Positions 7,107 to 16,661 are shown, counted from the stretch's first letter. The stretch is DNA of 64,000 nt from Verrucomicrobiaceae bacterium UBA1938 (GCA_002336895.1 DDFC01000042.1:1-64000), one strand, 5' to 3'. Notes: a model not told the origin generated them from the sequence alone. Numbers and translations are program-made.

Positions 7107-9953
7107 ATGCGCCTGCCGTTTTTCTTTGCTCTCGCCATTCCAGCCCTTGCCGCCGATCTGCCTCCGGACAAGGGCAGTGCCATCCCTGAAAGCGGCAAAC
7201 GGCCTGTCGTCATTAACGGGAAATCGAGCCTCGCTCTGCCAAAGCATGATCTGCCTGAGGGCTACCAGTTGGAGGTCGTGGCGGCCTCACCGCTCGTCAC
7301 TCATCCCATCATGGGTTGTTTGGATGACAAGGGGCGTCTCTTCATCGGCGATGCCGTGGGCGTGAACTGGAACAAGGCCCAGTTGGAAGCCAATCCGCCG
7401 AACCGAGTGCTGCTGCTGGAAGACACCGACAAGGACGGCAGCTATGACAAGAGCACGGTCTTTGCCGACAAGATGACTTTTCCCCAGGGGGCCTGCTGGC
7501 TGAATGGCTCGCTCTACGTTGGCTCGCCTCCCGGCATCTGGAAGCTCACAGACACGGACAATGACGGGGTGGCTGACCAGCGCGAGATGATTGTGGGCGG
7601 GTTTGACTACACAGGAAACGCGGCCGACATCCATGGCCCCTTCCTGCATCCGAATGGACGCCTCTACTGGTGCCACGGTCGCAAGGGACACAAAGCCGTG
7701 CAGAAAGACGGCACGCTGGTGGATGAGTCGCTCGCCTGCGGCATCTGGAGCTGCAAGCCTGACGGCAGCGAAGTGGCCTGGCACTCGCTGGGTTGCGGAG
7801 ACAATCCGGTGGAAGTCGATTTCACCCGCGATGGAGACATCATTGGCGTGCAGAATCTCTACTACACCCAGCCGCGCGGAGACACCATCGTCCACTGGCT
7901 CTACGGCGGCGTCTATGAGCGCAGCGACCAGCTCAAGGCCATCGCTCACCTGCCGCGCACGTTGGAAACCATGCCCGTGATGTACAATTTCGGCCACGTG
8001 GCGGTCAGCGGCTGTTGCTTCTGGAAAGGGTATCCGACGAACAATACGAGTGCGCAGCAGTTCATGGTCACACACTTCAATACGCAGCGTCTCGTGCGTA
8101 TGGAACTGACCCCCAGCGGCAGCACCTACAAGGCGGTCGAAAACGAATTCCTCAAACTCTACGACCCCGACATCCATCTCACCGATGTCATGGAAGATCC
8201 GCGTGACGGCTCACTCATACTGCTGGACACCGGTGGCTGGTTCCGCATCGGCTGCCCCTCCAGCCTCATGGCCAAGTCGGATCTGCTCGGGGCGGTGTAT
8301 CGGATCAAGTCCACGAAGACTCAGCTGGCTGCGCACAAGCAGGCAGTTGTCGAATATCCGGGAAATTTGAAGCAGGCGCTCACGGACATCAAATCAGCTG
8401 ATGCACACACGCGGCTGCATGCGCTGGCTGTCATCGCACGTGCCCAACCTGGAAACAGCTCCGCACAGTCTGCGCTGCTGCACCTGATGGCGGAGAAACT
8501 GGATCCGTCGCTGGAGCATGCGGTTATCTATGCAGCTGAACAGCAGAAGGCCGTGAGCGTCCAGGCGCTGAAAGACTGCACTGAGCCGCTGGCGCTGCGC
8601 CGCATGCTGCAAGGCTTCGATGCAGAAAATGCGGCGGATCAAGACGCGGCGCTGCAGGTGGCCATGAAGGCGCTGGATTCATCTGATGCCGACCTGGCCG
8701 GGGCCGCGCTGGCATTTGCAGCATCTCAGCCTGATGCAGACGTCAAAGGCACGATGCAGCTGAACGCGTGGTTGGATGACGCCCGTCCAGCGCCGCAGCG
8801 TCTCAAGGCTCTTTCCGGCTTTTGTTCCATGCTGATCATGAAGCCGGGCGCACAGAACCTCATGACAAAGATGCTGTCACATGCGGCTCCTGAGGTGCGC
8901 GGTTCAGCCATTGGCATTCTGGCAGCCCAGACCACTGGAGTCAGCAACGAATCCTGGTTGCCGGCATTGGACAAACTGCTCGCCGAGTCACCCACACCTG
9001 CTGTTTTCGACGCCATCAAAAAGCTCAAGAGTCCGCACTTCGATGCCGCGCTTCAGGCCATAGCCAATGACACCAAGCGTCCGCTGGCCATCCGACTCAA
9101 GGCGCTGGATGCGGCCAAGTCGGTGAAGCTGACGGGGGAAACGTTTACGATGGTGAAGGGCGTGCTCGCAGATGCCGCCTCGTCCTCGGCGGCCAAGATT
9201 CAGGCCGCAGGCATGCTTGCCAGTGCGCCGCTGGCCAAGCCGCAGCTTCTTGAACTGGCGCCGCTCTTTGCCACGCTGGGTCCGGTTGAGCTCAAATCTC
9301 TGCTGGGCATCGTGCGCAAATCCAAGGAGCTGGAGGTGGGACGGGCGCTGGCCGCTGAGATCGCGAAGAATCCTGTGATCGCCAGCCAGCAGGAGAGCGC
9401 CTACCGCACCGCCTTCAGCGACCAGCCGCCGGAGATTTTCGAAACCATCATCCTGCCTGCCTACAACGCGGCTGTGGCTGCATCAGAGGCCAAGAAGCGC
9501 CTGCTCGGGCCGCTGGCGGAAAAAGTCATTGCTTCTGGCAATGCGGCGAATGGGCAGAAGAACTTTGAAATGGGCAAGGGCACTTGCATCGCCTGCCACA
9601 AGATCGGCTCCGCTGGGCGACCCATCGGTCCAGATCTCTCCCACATCGGTGCCATTCGCACGGAGCGCGATCTCCTTGAGAGCATCCTCTTTCCCAGCAA
9701 CACGCTGGCTCGCGACTACGAGGCCCACATCATCGAAACAAGCGACGGGCAGCAGACTCTTGGCGTGGTCAAATCGCACACCGCCGAGGGGCTGCTGGTG
9801 GTGGACATCGCCGGTCAGGAAAAGACCATCGCGCATCAGACCATCGCCGGAGACACCACCCTCACCACCAGTCTCATGCCCCAAGGGCTGGACCAGACCA
9901 TGCCCGAGGCAGATCTGCTCGACCTCGTGGCGTGGCTGCGGAGCTTGAAGTGA
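7107..9953 (+). CDS. PVC-type heme-binding protein (propeller, HEAT-like, CxxCH)
   Basis: This 948-residue secreted protein starts with a short signal peptide (MRLPFFFALAIPALAA). Residues 45-400 form a beta-propeller of the membrane-bound-dehydrogenase type, with DxDxDG calcium-like loops (EDTDKDGSYD, TDTDNDGVAD). Residues 430-790 are alpha-helical and HEAT-like. The C-terminus is a cytochrome c domain with CIACH (Cys827, Cys830, His831) and a downstream GPDLSHIG loop. This architecture is a hallmark of Planctomycetes and Verrucomicrobia, where it is thought to oxidise sugars or alcohols and pass electrons to a periplasmic carrier. I chose the ATG at 7107 because it directly starts the signal peptide; the frame is open to 6933. 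The substrate is unknown. Confidence 0.93.
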   Translation: MRLPFFFALAIPALAADLPPDKGSAIPESGKRPVVINGKSSLALPKHDLPEGYQLEVVAASPLVTHPIMGCLDDKGRLFIGDAVGVNWNKAQLEANPPNRVLLLEDTDKDGSYDKSTVFADKMTFPQGACWLNGSLYVGSPPGIWKLTDTDNDGVADQREMIVGGFDYTGNAADIHGPFLHPNGRLYWCHGRKGHKAVQKDGTLVDESLACGIWSCKPDGSEVAWHSLGCGDNPVEVDFTRDGDIIGVQNLYYTQPRGDTIVHWLYGGVYERSDQLKAIAHLPRTLETMPVMYNFGHVAVSGCCFWKGYPTNNTSAQQFMVTHFNTQRLVRMELTPSGSTYKAVENEFLKLYDPDIHLTDVMEDPRDGSLILLDTGGWFRIGCPSSLMAKSDLLGAVYRIKSTKTQLAAHKQAVVEYPGNLKQALTDIKSADAHTRLHALAVIARAQPGNSSAQSALLHLMAEKLDPSLEHAVIYAAEQQKAVSVQALKDCTEPLALRRMLQGFDAENAADQDAALQVAMKALDSSDADLAGAALAFAASQPDADVKGTMQLNAWLDDARPAPQRLKALSGFCSMLIMKPGAQNLMTKMLSHAAPEVRGSAIGILAAQTTGVSNESWLPALDKLLAESPTPAVFDAIKKLKSPHFDAALQAIANDTKRPLAIRLKALDAAKSVKLTGETFTMVKGVLADAASSSAAKIQAAGMLASAPLAKPQLLELAPLFATLGPVELKSLLGIVRKSKELEVGRALAAEIAKNPVIASQQESAYRTAFSDQPPEIFETIILPAYNAAVAASEAKKRLLGPLAEKVIASGNAANGQKNFEMGKGTCIACHKIGSAGRPIGPDLSHIGAIRTERDLLESILFPSNTLARDYEAHIIETSDGQQTLGVVKSHTAEGLLVVDIAGQEKTIAHQTIAGDTTLTTSLMPQGLDQTMPEADLLDLVAWLRSLK

Positions 9954-9963
9954 GTCAGGCGAG

Positions 9964-10794
9964 TTATTTTGCTCGGTGAAACTTTTTCCACGCCCCAAAT
10001 TTGGTCGAGTGCCTGAGCCACATGATGTCTTGCGAAAGAGGCCATAGTAGGAACGTCATCTTTTTCCCGGGGGAAACGTAATGGCTGAAGGTGATCAATA
10101 ATTGCTGCTCATTGGTGATCTCCACCGCTTCAACTTTGCTCTTCAACTGATGTTCACTGAGCCACTGGCCATTGGAGCTAGTCAGAGTCTCCAGTAGAAA
10201 ATTTGGTTCATCAAATGTGAGCTGCTCGCGCAATCTGGAATCAGCCGTCACCACTTCTTCCCATTTTCCAGAAACAAGAGCAGATACATCATTCGGTTTT
10301 ACTATGACAAACATTCCGTCAAACAATGCGTTGTCGTAATTAACCTTCTTGTTGTGAAGGTATTGGGTTAACAAAACCATGATGTGGTGGTATGCCTTGC
10401 ATTCAGGGTCCTCCATGCCAATCACGAATTCATTTTGGTCAAATCCAATCCTCTTGACGATGACTCCGAGGGCAATGGCACGAATGCACGCGTCACTGTG
10501 TTTTGCCCATTTTAGCAGTGCTGTAAGGTCGGAATCCTGGCGCACAGGGACACGGTTCGCCATGCTGATGGTCAGAAAGCTGGCTGAATAAACAGGATGG
10601 TTTGGACATTTTGAGGCAGAGCATAGACCGTTGTCTTCATAGGAAACCGGCGCCGGCAGGGCTGATTCCCAACGATGAAACAGGGTGTCGATTTCAGCAT
10701 GATCGCTTGGTGCCTCCAGAGCCATCATCTGGTAGGAGATGAACATGCAGATGAGCCAGCAAAGGTGGCGAGGAAGGCTGGTGAGTCTTCTCAT
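9964..10794 (-). CDS. Secreted protein of unknown function
   Basis: I do not recognise this 276-residue protein. It has an N-terminal signal peptide (LCWLICMFISYQMMALEA) and then a mixed, largely helical body; residues 90-125 (LLKWAKHSDACIRAIALGVIVKRIG) resemble a single HEAT-like helical pair. Its base composition is clearly lower in GC than its neighbours, which could mean recent acquisition or weak codon selection. It converges on the heme-binding protein gene with only 10 bases between the two stop codons and sits downstream of the PPK2 gene on the same strand, 41 bases away. Confidence 0.75.
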   Translation of the reverse strand: MRRLTSLPRHLCWLICMFISYQMMALEAPSDHAEIDTLFHRWESALPAPVSYEDNGLCSASKCPNHPVYSASFLTISMANRVPVRQDSDLTALLKWAKHSDACIRAIALGVIVKRIGFDQNEFVIGMEDPECKAYHHIMVLLTQYLHNKKVNYDNALFDGMFVIVKPNDVSALVSGKWEEVVTADSRLREQLTFDEPNFLLETLTSSNGQWLSEHQLKSKVEAVEITNEQQLLITFSHYVSPGKKMTFLLWPLSQDIMWLRHSTKFGAWKKFHRAK

Positions 10795-10835
10795 ACGCGG
10801 TGGTGGCTGGCTAAATATTCTGGCCTGAATTTAGT

Positions 10836-11720
10836 TTACTCCGCCAGCAGCATGCGCTTGGCGGCCTGCAGGTGCTTCTTCTGCTCGGGCGGCAGTTCAG
10901 GGTATTTGAGCTTCATGCTCTTCATCTCTGCCAGGATGGCGGCGCTGACGATGAGGCGCATGTTCTTCTTGTCGTCTGCCGGGATGACATACCAGGGGCA
11001 CTCTTCCGTGGCGGTGACGCGGATGGCATCCTCGTAGGCTTCCATGTATTCTTTCCAGTGGGCGCGCTCCCCCACGTCTCCCTCTTCAAACTTCCAGTTC
11101 TTGCTGGGGGTGTTGATGCGGTCGAGAAAGCGCTTCTTCTGCTCGGCTTTCGAGACATTGAGGAAGAATTTCAGCACCAGGATGCCGTTGCGCTGGCAGT
11201 AGGCTTCAAAGTTGCGGATGTCCTTGAGGCGGTCGGCAAAGAGTTTGTCCAGATTCTTGGTCGTGCTTTCCGGCAGGCGCTGAATCTTGGTCACGATCTC
11301 CGGGTGCACGCGGCAGATGAGCACCTCCTCGTAATAGCTGCGGTTGAAGATGCCGATGCGCCCACGTGCAGGCAGTACGCGTGTGGTGCGCCACATGAAG
11401 TCATGGTCCAGCTCGGCTGACGTGGGGCGCTTGAAGGCATGCACCTCCACCCCCTGGGTGTTCACGCCGCTCATCACGTGCTTGATGGTGCTGTCCTTGC
11501 CGGCTGCGTCCATGGCCTGAAAGACGAGCAGCAGCGCCTGGCGGTCCTGTGCGTACATCTTCTGCTGCAGGTCGTCGATCTCTGTGCGGAATTCGGCGAT
11601 GAGGGACTCATAGTGCGCGTCATCCCGGTAGAGGCTCTTCACCTTCGTCTTCGCCTTCTTGATGCGGAATTCCTTGCCATCGGGCACGCGGTAGTCGTCG
11701 AGGTCGAGCTTGAGCTTCAT
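10836..11720 (-). CDS. Polyphosphate kinase 2 family protein
   Basis: PPK2 enzymes transfer phosphate between polyphosphate and nucleotides, usually making ATP or GTP from the diphosphate or monophosphate. The 294-residue length is that of a single-domain PPK2. The Walker A segment AMDAAGKDS is at residues 69-77, the Walker B-like GRIGIFNRSYYEEVL begins at about 120, and the lid region contains RFLDRINTPSKNWKF near 205-220. These features put it among the short class I/III enzymes; which nucleotide is used cannot be read by eye. It starts with ATG at 11720 and diverges from the copper ATPase gene across 182 bases. Confidence 0.95.
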   Translation of the reverse strand: MKLKLDLDDYRVPDGKEFRIKKAKTKVKSLYRDDAHYESLIAEFRTEIDDLQQKMYAQDRQALLLVFQAMDAAGKDSTIKHVMSGVNTQGVEVHAFKRPTSAELDHDFMWRTTRVLPARGRIGIFNRSYYEEVLICRVHPEIVTKIQRLPESTTKNLDKLFADRLKDIRNFEAYCQRNGILVLKFFLNVSKAEQKKRFLDRINTPSKNWKFEEGDVGERAHWKEYMEAYEDAIRVTATEECPWYVIPADDKKNMRLIVSAAILAEMKSMKLKYPELPPEQKKHLQAAKRMLLAE

Positions 11721-11902
11721 ATGGGAGAATGTGGAATGACGGTACGATTAAGCGCAATGCGGTACAATGAACAGAGGGAAGTGACTGAAGGTTGGCTGGT
11801 CTTGACACATCCCCGTCCGGCCTGCAGGCTGCGCAAGGCAGGCGCGTTCTATGCCAAGCTGTGCAGAGAGTCCGCCGCCCGCCTGTGGAAAGTGATGATG
11901 TG

Positions 11903-14308
11903 ATGAACGCGCCTCACAAATCTCTTAACTGCACCCATTGCGGCTCGCCGGTACCGGCGGGGCGCGAGGATGGGTTCTGCTGCGCAGGCTGCAGCTATGT
12001 CTATGACCTCCTGCATCAGCAGGGGCTGGACTATTTCTACAATCTCAAAGGCTCCGCCGCCCTGCCGCCTGTGGCACCGCAGGCCCTGCGGGAGCGAGAC
12101 TACGAGTGGCTTCATCTCATGCAGACCACGGCTGATGGCACGGGGGAAGGGGATGTGGCGGAGCTGCGTCTGGCCGTGCAGGGGCTCTCCTGTGTGGGCT
12201 GCGTCTGGCTCATCGAGCGGCTGTTTTCCCGCCAGCCAGGCGCGTTGCGCGTGATGGTGGACGTGGTGCATGGGGAGATGCGGCTGATGTGGCAGCGCGG
12301 GCAGTTTGATGCCGTGACCCTGGCGCGCGAGTTGCAGAACTTTGGCTATCTGCTGGGGCCGCCGCTGCAGGATGCCGGGCGGAAAGAATCCTCCGGTCTG
12401 GCGCGGCGCATGGGCGTGTGCGGCGCCTTTGCCATGAATGCCATGGCCTTTTCCGTGCCCAGATATTTCGACATGCCGCCAGACTTTGCCTTTGCGCACT
12501 GGTTTGAACTCGTTGCGGCTTTTTCCGCCACGCTGGCCATGGCGGTCGGTGGCAGCTACTTCATCGAGCGCTCCTGGCGCAGTCTGCGTGCAGGTGTGCT
12601 GCATATTGACACGCCAATCGCACTCGGCGTCACCGCTGCCTACGTGGGCTCCATCGGCGGTTGGATCGGTGGCGTGGAGGGGCTGAAGTACTTCGATTTC
12701 GTGGCCATCTTTATCTTCCTCATGCTCACCGGTCGCTGGGCGCAGCAAGCTGCCGTGGAGCGCAATCGCCGCCGCCTCATGCGGGACACCTCCATCCCTG
12801 AGACGGTAGGCGTTTTGAATGATGAAGGTGCCGAAGAAATGAAGCCGGTGGCGGATCTGCGCGGCGGCATGCCCTTTGTGGTCAAACCCGGACAGACCGT
12901 GCCCGTGGCAGCCAAACTGCTCAGCCGGGATGCCTCCGTGAGCCTGGAGTGGATCAATGGCGAGAGCGAGGCCCAGGCCCGCGAAGAAGGTCAGCTGCTG
13001 CCCTCTGGCGCGCTCAATATCGGTACCCAGACGGTGCAGGTGGAGGCGGTGGAAACCTGGGAGGACTCCACGCTGCGACGTTTGCTGGATGCGCGCCGGG
13101 AGGCTGAGTTTCGCGATCTCAGGCTGGAGCGGCTGCTGCGGGGTTATCTGGCTGTGGTGGTCGTCGTGGGCGCTGCTGGTGCGCTCTGGTGGTGGTGGCA
13201 TGGGGCTGCTGTGGCGCAGGCGCTGCAGGTCATGATCTCCATCTTTGTGGTGTCCTGCCCCTGTGCGCTGGGCGTGGCGGTGCCGCTGGCGGAGGAGATG
13301 GCCGCCTCCCGTGCGGAGAAGCTGGGTGTTTTTGTGCGCACCCTGGGGCTGTGGAAGAAGCTGCTGCGCGTGAAGCGAGTCGTGTTTGATAAAACCGGCA
13401 CCCTCACCCTGGAGAATCCGGTGCTGGAAAACCCCGAAGTGCTGCGCGGTCTGGATGCCGAGGCCCGTGCGGCTCTGCGGCATCTGGTCACGGGGAACCT
13501 CCACCCGGTGAGCCGCAGTCTGTTTGATGCCGTGGCCTTTGCGGCAGATGTCAGCAATCCCATGACGGGAATGGTGAAGGAAACCGTGGGCCACGGGCTT
13601 TCCTTTGTGGACGCGGCCGGGCAGGAGTGGCGGCTGGGCAGGCCCGAGGTGGCAGGTTCTGGAGATGCCGTGCTGACACGAGACGGCTCAGTGCTGGCGG
13701 CCTTCCGCTTCCGCGATGAGCTGCGTGCAGAGTCTGTGCAGGAGGTGCGCCAGCTCAGGGCACGGCAGATCGAGGTCTGTGTGCTCAGCGGAGACCGCGC
13801 TCACAAGGTGGCCGACATCGCCCGCAAGCTGGAGCTGCCGCAGTCCTGCTGGCAGGCCGAGCTGACGCCTGAGGCCAAGGCGGCCTGGCTGCGCGAGCGC
13901 AACCGCGATGACACCCTCTATGTGGGAGACGGGGCCAATGACAGCCTGGCCTTTGATGCCGCGCTGTGTGCTGGCAGCCCGGTCACGGGACGCAGCTTTC
14001 TGGAGCAGAAGGCGGATTTCTTCTTCCTGGGCCACAGCCTGCGTTTTGTCAGCGGCTTGCTCACCGTGGCGCGCATGCACCGTCTGGCGACGCGCCGTGT
14101 CTTTGCCTTCTCCGTGAGCTACAACATCGCCACCGCCATCGCGGGGCTGGCTGGGCATCTGGACCCTCTGGTGGCGGCGGTGCTCATGCCGCTGAGCTCT
14201 CTCTGCACCCTCTCGCTGGTGGCCTGGACTTTCCGCCGGGCCACCGCCCAGGCGCGCAGGGCAGGGGGGCTGTCGGCTGAGCTGGACGCCGTGCCTGCCA
14301 CGGTCTGA
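11903..14308 (+). CDS. CcoI/FixI-like copper-transporting P1B-type ATPase
   Basis: This 801-residue pump should export copper across the inner membrane. It begins with a cysteine-rich metal-binding domain typical of CcoI (CTHCG, CCAGC, then YDLLHQQGLDYFY), then a heavy-metal-associated domain with CVGC, membrane helices, the metal-translocating CPC motif at residues 452-454 (SCPCALG), the phosphorylated Asp496 in DKTGTLT, and the hinge GDGANDS. CcoI proteins load copper into cbb3 oxidase and are usually encoded beside ccoNOP, but no oxidase gene is within this window. I prefer the ATG at 11903 because it directly precedes the first cysteine motif; the frame is open for 37 more codons upstream. 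Confidence 0.93.
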   Translation: MNAPHKSLNCTHCGSPVPAGREDGFCCAGCSYVYDLLHQQGLDYFYNLKGSAALPPVAPQALRERDYEWLHLMQTTADGTGEGDVAELRLAVQGLSCVGCVWLIERLFSRQPGALRVMVDVVHGEMRLMWQRGQFDAVTLARELQNFGYLLGPPLQDAGRKESSGLARRMGVCGAFAMNAMAFSVPRYFDMPPDFAFAHWFELVAAFSATLAMAVGGSYFIERSWRSLRAGVLHIDTPIALGVTAAYVGSIGGWIGGVEGLKYFDFVAIFIFLMLTGRWAQQAAVERNRRRLMRDTSIPETVGVLNDEGAEEMKPVADLRGGMPFVVKPGQTVPVAAKLLSRDASVSLEWINGESEAQAREEGQLLPSGALNIGTQTVQVEAVETWEDSTLRRLLDARREAEFRDLRLERLLRGYLAVVVVVGAAGALWWWWHGAAVAQALQVMISIFVVSCPCALGVAVPLAEEMAASRAEKLGVFVRTLGLWKKLLRVKRVVFDKTGTLTLENPVLENPEVLRGLDAEARAALRHLVTGNLHPVSRSLFDAVAFAADVSNPMTGMVKETVGHGLSFVDAAGQEWRLGRPEVAGSGDAVLTRDGSVLAAFRFRDELRAESVQEVRQLRARQIEVCVLSGDRAHKVADIARKLELPQSCWQAELTPEAKAAWLRERNRDDTLYVGDGANDSLAFDAALCAGSPVTGRSFLEQKADFFFLGHSLRFVSGLLTVARMHRLATRRVFAFSVSYNIATAIAGLAGHLDPLVAAVLMPLSSLCTLSLVAWTFRRATAQARRAGGLSAELDAVPATV

Positions 14309-14336
14309 GTTTCTCTTTGGGACCTTTCAGGGCACG

Positions 14337-14367
14337 AAAAAGGGCGGGTTGTTCACCCGCCCTTTTT
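14337..14367. terminator. Bidirectional rho-independent terminator
   Basis: A perfect stem GGGCGGGT/ACCCGCCC (14342-14349 with 14355-14362) with a five-base loop is flanked by five A on the left and five T on the right. It lies between the convergent copper ATPase and rpsU genes and can end transcription from both sides. Confidence 0.92.
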
Positions 14368-14393
14368 AAATGGATTCTTTTCCCTAGGCTGGA

Positions 14394-14636
14394 TTAGACA
14401 GCGGCGGTGACGGCAGGGGCTTCAGCGGCACCAGGAGCCTTTGGCATGGTGAAGCGGTAGCGGATCTTGCCACGCTTGGCAGCGGCACGGGCCTTGCGCT
14501 TGGTGCGCTCCTTGGGGGTCTCGTGCGCACGCAGGCGGCGGACTTCTTCAAGGATGCCGTCCATTTCAAGGCGGGTCTTGAGGCGTTTGAGAGCGCGGTC
14601 AACGGGCTCGCCTTTACGGATCTGAATTTCGGTCAT
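14394..14636 (-). CDS. rpsU: 30S ribosomal protein S21
   Basis: This 80-residue basic protein is the small-subunit protein S21, which sits near the anti-Shine-Dalgarno end of 16S rRNA and helps initiation. The start MTEIQIRKGEPVDRALKRLK and the middle stretch LEEVRRLRAHETPKERTKRK are characteristic. The last 15 residues (about PKAPGAAEAPAV and following) are an Ala/Pro-rich extension beyond the usual length of about 65-70. It ends just before a strong terminator. The next gene upstream on the same strand is purA... which in fact lies 77 bases 5' of it in transcription order only as a neighbour (purA stops at 14714), so read-through from purA is possible. Confidence 0.97.
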   Translation of the reverse strand: MTEIQIRKGEPVDRALKRLKTRLEMDGILEEVRRLRAHETPKERTKRKARAAAKRGKIRYRFTMPKAPGAAEAPAVTAAV

Positions 14637-14713
14637 AGACGGGGTCTGGGTAGGTTTGGGAAAAGGGCCGAGAAAGTAGGGGAATGAGGGCGGACGTCAA
14701 ATGGAATGTGACC

Positions 14714-15985
14714 TCAAACGATGAGAGTCTGCTCGCGGTCCGGACCCACACCCACGAGGGAGATGCGGGCGCCGGTCAGCTCCTCCATGCGCTTGAGGTA
14801 GGCCTTGGCCAGCGGCGGGAGGTCGGAGAACTTCTTGATGCCGCTGAGGTCCTGCTTCCAGCCCTGGTGGGTTTCATACACCGGCACGCAGGCAGCCAGA
14901 TCGGCGGCGGTGCTGGGCGGGTAATGGATGGTCTTGCCACGCAGGGTGTAGGCGGTGCAGATCTGGATGGTGTCCAGACCGTCGAGGCCGTCCAGGTTGG
15001 TGATGGCCAGTTCGTCCGCCCCATTGAGCATGACGGCGTAGCGCACCAGCACGGCGTCCAGCCAGCCGCAGCGGCGGGCACGGCCGGTGGTGGCGCCAAA
15101 TTCGCGGCCCATGTTGTGCAGCATGTCGCCGATGTCGTCGTTTTCCGTCACGAAGGGGCCGCTGCCCACGCGGGTGGTGTAGGCCTTGCCAACAGCCACC
15201 ACCTTGTCGATCATGCGCGGAGGCACGCCGGAGCCCGTGCAGGCACCGCCGGAGGTGGTGTTGGACGAGGTGACGAAGGGGTAGGTGCCGTGGTCGATGT
15301 CCAGGTAGGTGCCCTGTGCGCCTTCAAAAAGCAGGTTTTTGCCCGCCTTGATGGCTTCGTGCAGGTACACCGTGGTGTTGGTGATGTGCGGGGCCAGCGC
15401 CTTGGCGGCATCCAGCATTTCCTTCACGGTTTCTTCCACGGGCACGAGTTCGACTCCGAGTTCGGCAAAGGTGGCGTTGTGGCGGGCCAGGCGGTCGCGG
15501 AGTTCTTCTTCAAAGATCTCCGGCTGGGTCATCAGGATGGTGCGCAAGCCGTCGCGTTCGACTTTGTCCGCATATGCAGGACCAATGCCGCGGCCGGTGG
15601 TGCCGATCTTCTTGTCTCCACGCTTGGCTTCGCGGGCCTTGTCTAGGCCACGGTGGTAGGGCATCACCAGGTGGGCGGTTTCGCTGATCAGGAGATTTTC
15701 CGGGGTGATCGTCACGCCTTGGCCACGAAGTTTGGCCATTTCTGCGAGCAGGCCGATGGGGTCCATGACCACGCCGTTGCCGATGACGCAGGTTTTTTCC
15801 TTCCAAAGGATGCCGGAGGGGATCAGGTGCAGGATGTACTTGGTGCCGCTGCTGATGACGGTGTGGCCTGCGTTGTTGCCGCCTGCGGCGCGCACCACGA
15901 CGTCTGCTCCTTCGGTGAGGTAATCAACGATTTTGCCTTTTCCTTCATCGCCCCACTGGGCGCCGACAATGACTGTATTGGACAT
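14714..15985 (-). CDS. purA: Adenylosuccinate synthetase
   Basis: PurA makes adenylosuccinate from IMP and aspartate using GTP, the first committed step to AMP. The 423-residue length is normal. The N-terminal P-loop GDEGKGK is at residues 12-18 with catalytic Asp13, and catalytic His41 lies in NNAGHTV. Further family blocks seen are GTTGRGIGPAYADK, EGAQGTYLDIDHGTYPFVTSSN and the GTP-binding C-terminal stretch ISLVGVGPDREQTL. It is a cytoplasmic homodimer in characterised species. The gene starts with ATG at 15985 and is followed on the same strand by rpsU after 77 bases. Confidence 0.98.
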   Translation of the reverse strand: MSNTVIVGAQWGDEGKGKIVDYLTEGADVVVRAAGGNNAGHTVISSGTKYILHLIPSGILWKEKTCVIGNGVVMDPIGLLAEMAKLRGQGVTITPENLLISETAHLVMPYHRGLDKAREAKRGDKKIGTTGRGIGPAYADKVERDGLRTILMTQPEIFEEELRDRLARHNATFAELGVELVPVEETVKEMLDAAKALAPHITNTTVYLHEAIKAGKNLLFEGAQGTYLDIDHGTYPFVTSSNTTSGGACTGSGVPPRMIDKVVAVGKAYTTRVGSGPFVTENDDIGDMLHNMGREFGATTGRARRCGWLDAVLVRYAVMLNGADELAITNLDGLDGLDTIQICTAYTLRGKTIHYPPSTAADLAACVPVYETHQGWKQDLSGIKKFSDLPPLAKAYLKRMEELTGARISLVGVGPDREQTLIV

Positions 15986-16151
15986 GGATTCTTTTTTCAG
16001 GGGATGGCGGTGCCTTGGGGAAGGGGCCGCGAGGGGTTTTTTAGTGACGCGCTGGCTGTGCCACGGCGGTGTGATGACCGCTGGAATGTCCAGACGCGAA
16101 AGGTCCGGAACGCGAGCGCGTGCTCAGGTGATGTTTACGGATGTTTCGGTC

Positions 16152-16661
16152 TCAGTTGTTTCCCATTAGATTGGCAAAATACACAGCGGCACCGCATGCC
16201 AGAAGGCCGGCCACTCCCAGCAGGGTCAGCAATGCGCCGCCTGGGTTCTTTTCCTTCACCTTCGGGCCAAAGCCCTGGCGCAGCTTGCCGTTATAGGGCT
16301 GGCTGCCGTAGCCACCGCTGGCGGGCGCGGAGACCATGATCGTGGGGGCGGAATAGACATCCTCTTCAGCGGCTTCGTCTCCGAGGAAAACGCAGTTGAC
16401 GTTTCCGAGCTGGAAAGCGCCGCCTGCGGTGAGCTGAATGCTGTCAACGCGGGAGCCGCCGAGTTTGGTGCCGTTGGTGGAGCCGAGGTCGGTCAGGGTC
16501 CAGCTGCTGCCGTCGAAGGAGACTTCACCATGATGACTGGAGACGGATTCGTCGGCGATCACGAGCTGATTGTCATCAGCGCGGCCCAGCGACATGCGTT
16601 CGGAGTCGAGTTCGAGGGTGCCGGAAGCACCTTCAGGAGTGGTGAATTGAATTCGGGGCAT
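16152..16661 (-). CDS. FHA-domain protein with C-terminal membrane anchor
   Basis: Residues 1-95 form a forkhead-associated domain, which binds phosphothreonine peptides. The diagnostic residues are visible: SLGRADDN (Gly-Arg), SSHHGEV (Ser-x-x-His) and the STNGT loop. A flexible Gly/Ser/Pro linker follows (about 105-135), and a hydrophobic helix near residues 142-164 (ALLTLLGVAGLLACGAAVYFA) ends the 169-residue protein, so it is probably tail-anchored with the FHA domain in the cytoplasm. No Ser/Thr kinase gene is nearby, so the partner is unknown. Starts at ATG 16661, divergent from the next gene. Confidence 0.88.
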   Translation of the reverse strand: MPRIQFTTPEGASGTLELDSERMSLGRADDNQLVIADESVSSHHGEVSFDGSSWTLTDLGSTNGTKLGGSRVDSIQLTAGGAFQLGNVNCVFLGDEAAEEDVYSAPTIMVSAPASGGYGSQPYNGKLRQGFGPKVKEKNPGGALLTLLGVAGLLACGAAVYFANLMGNN

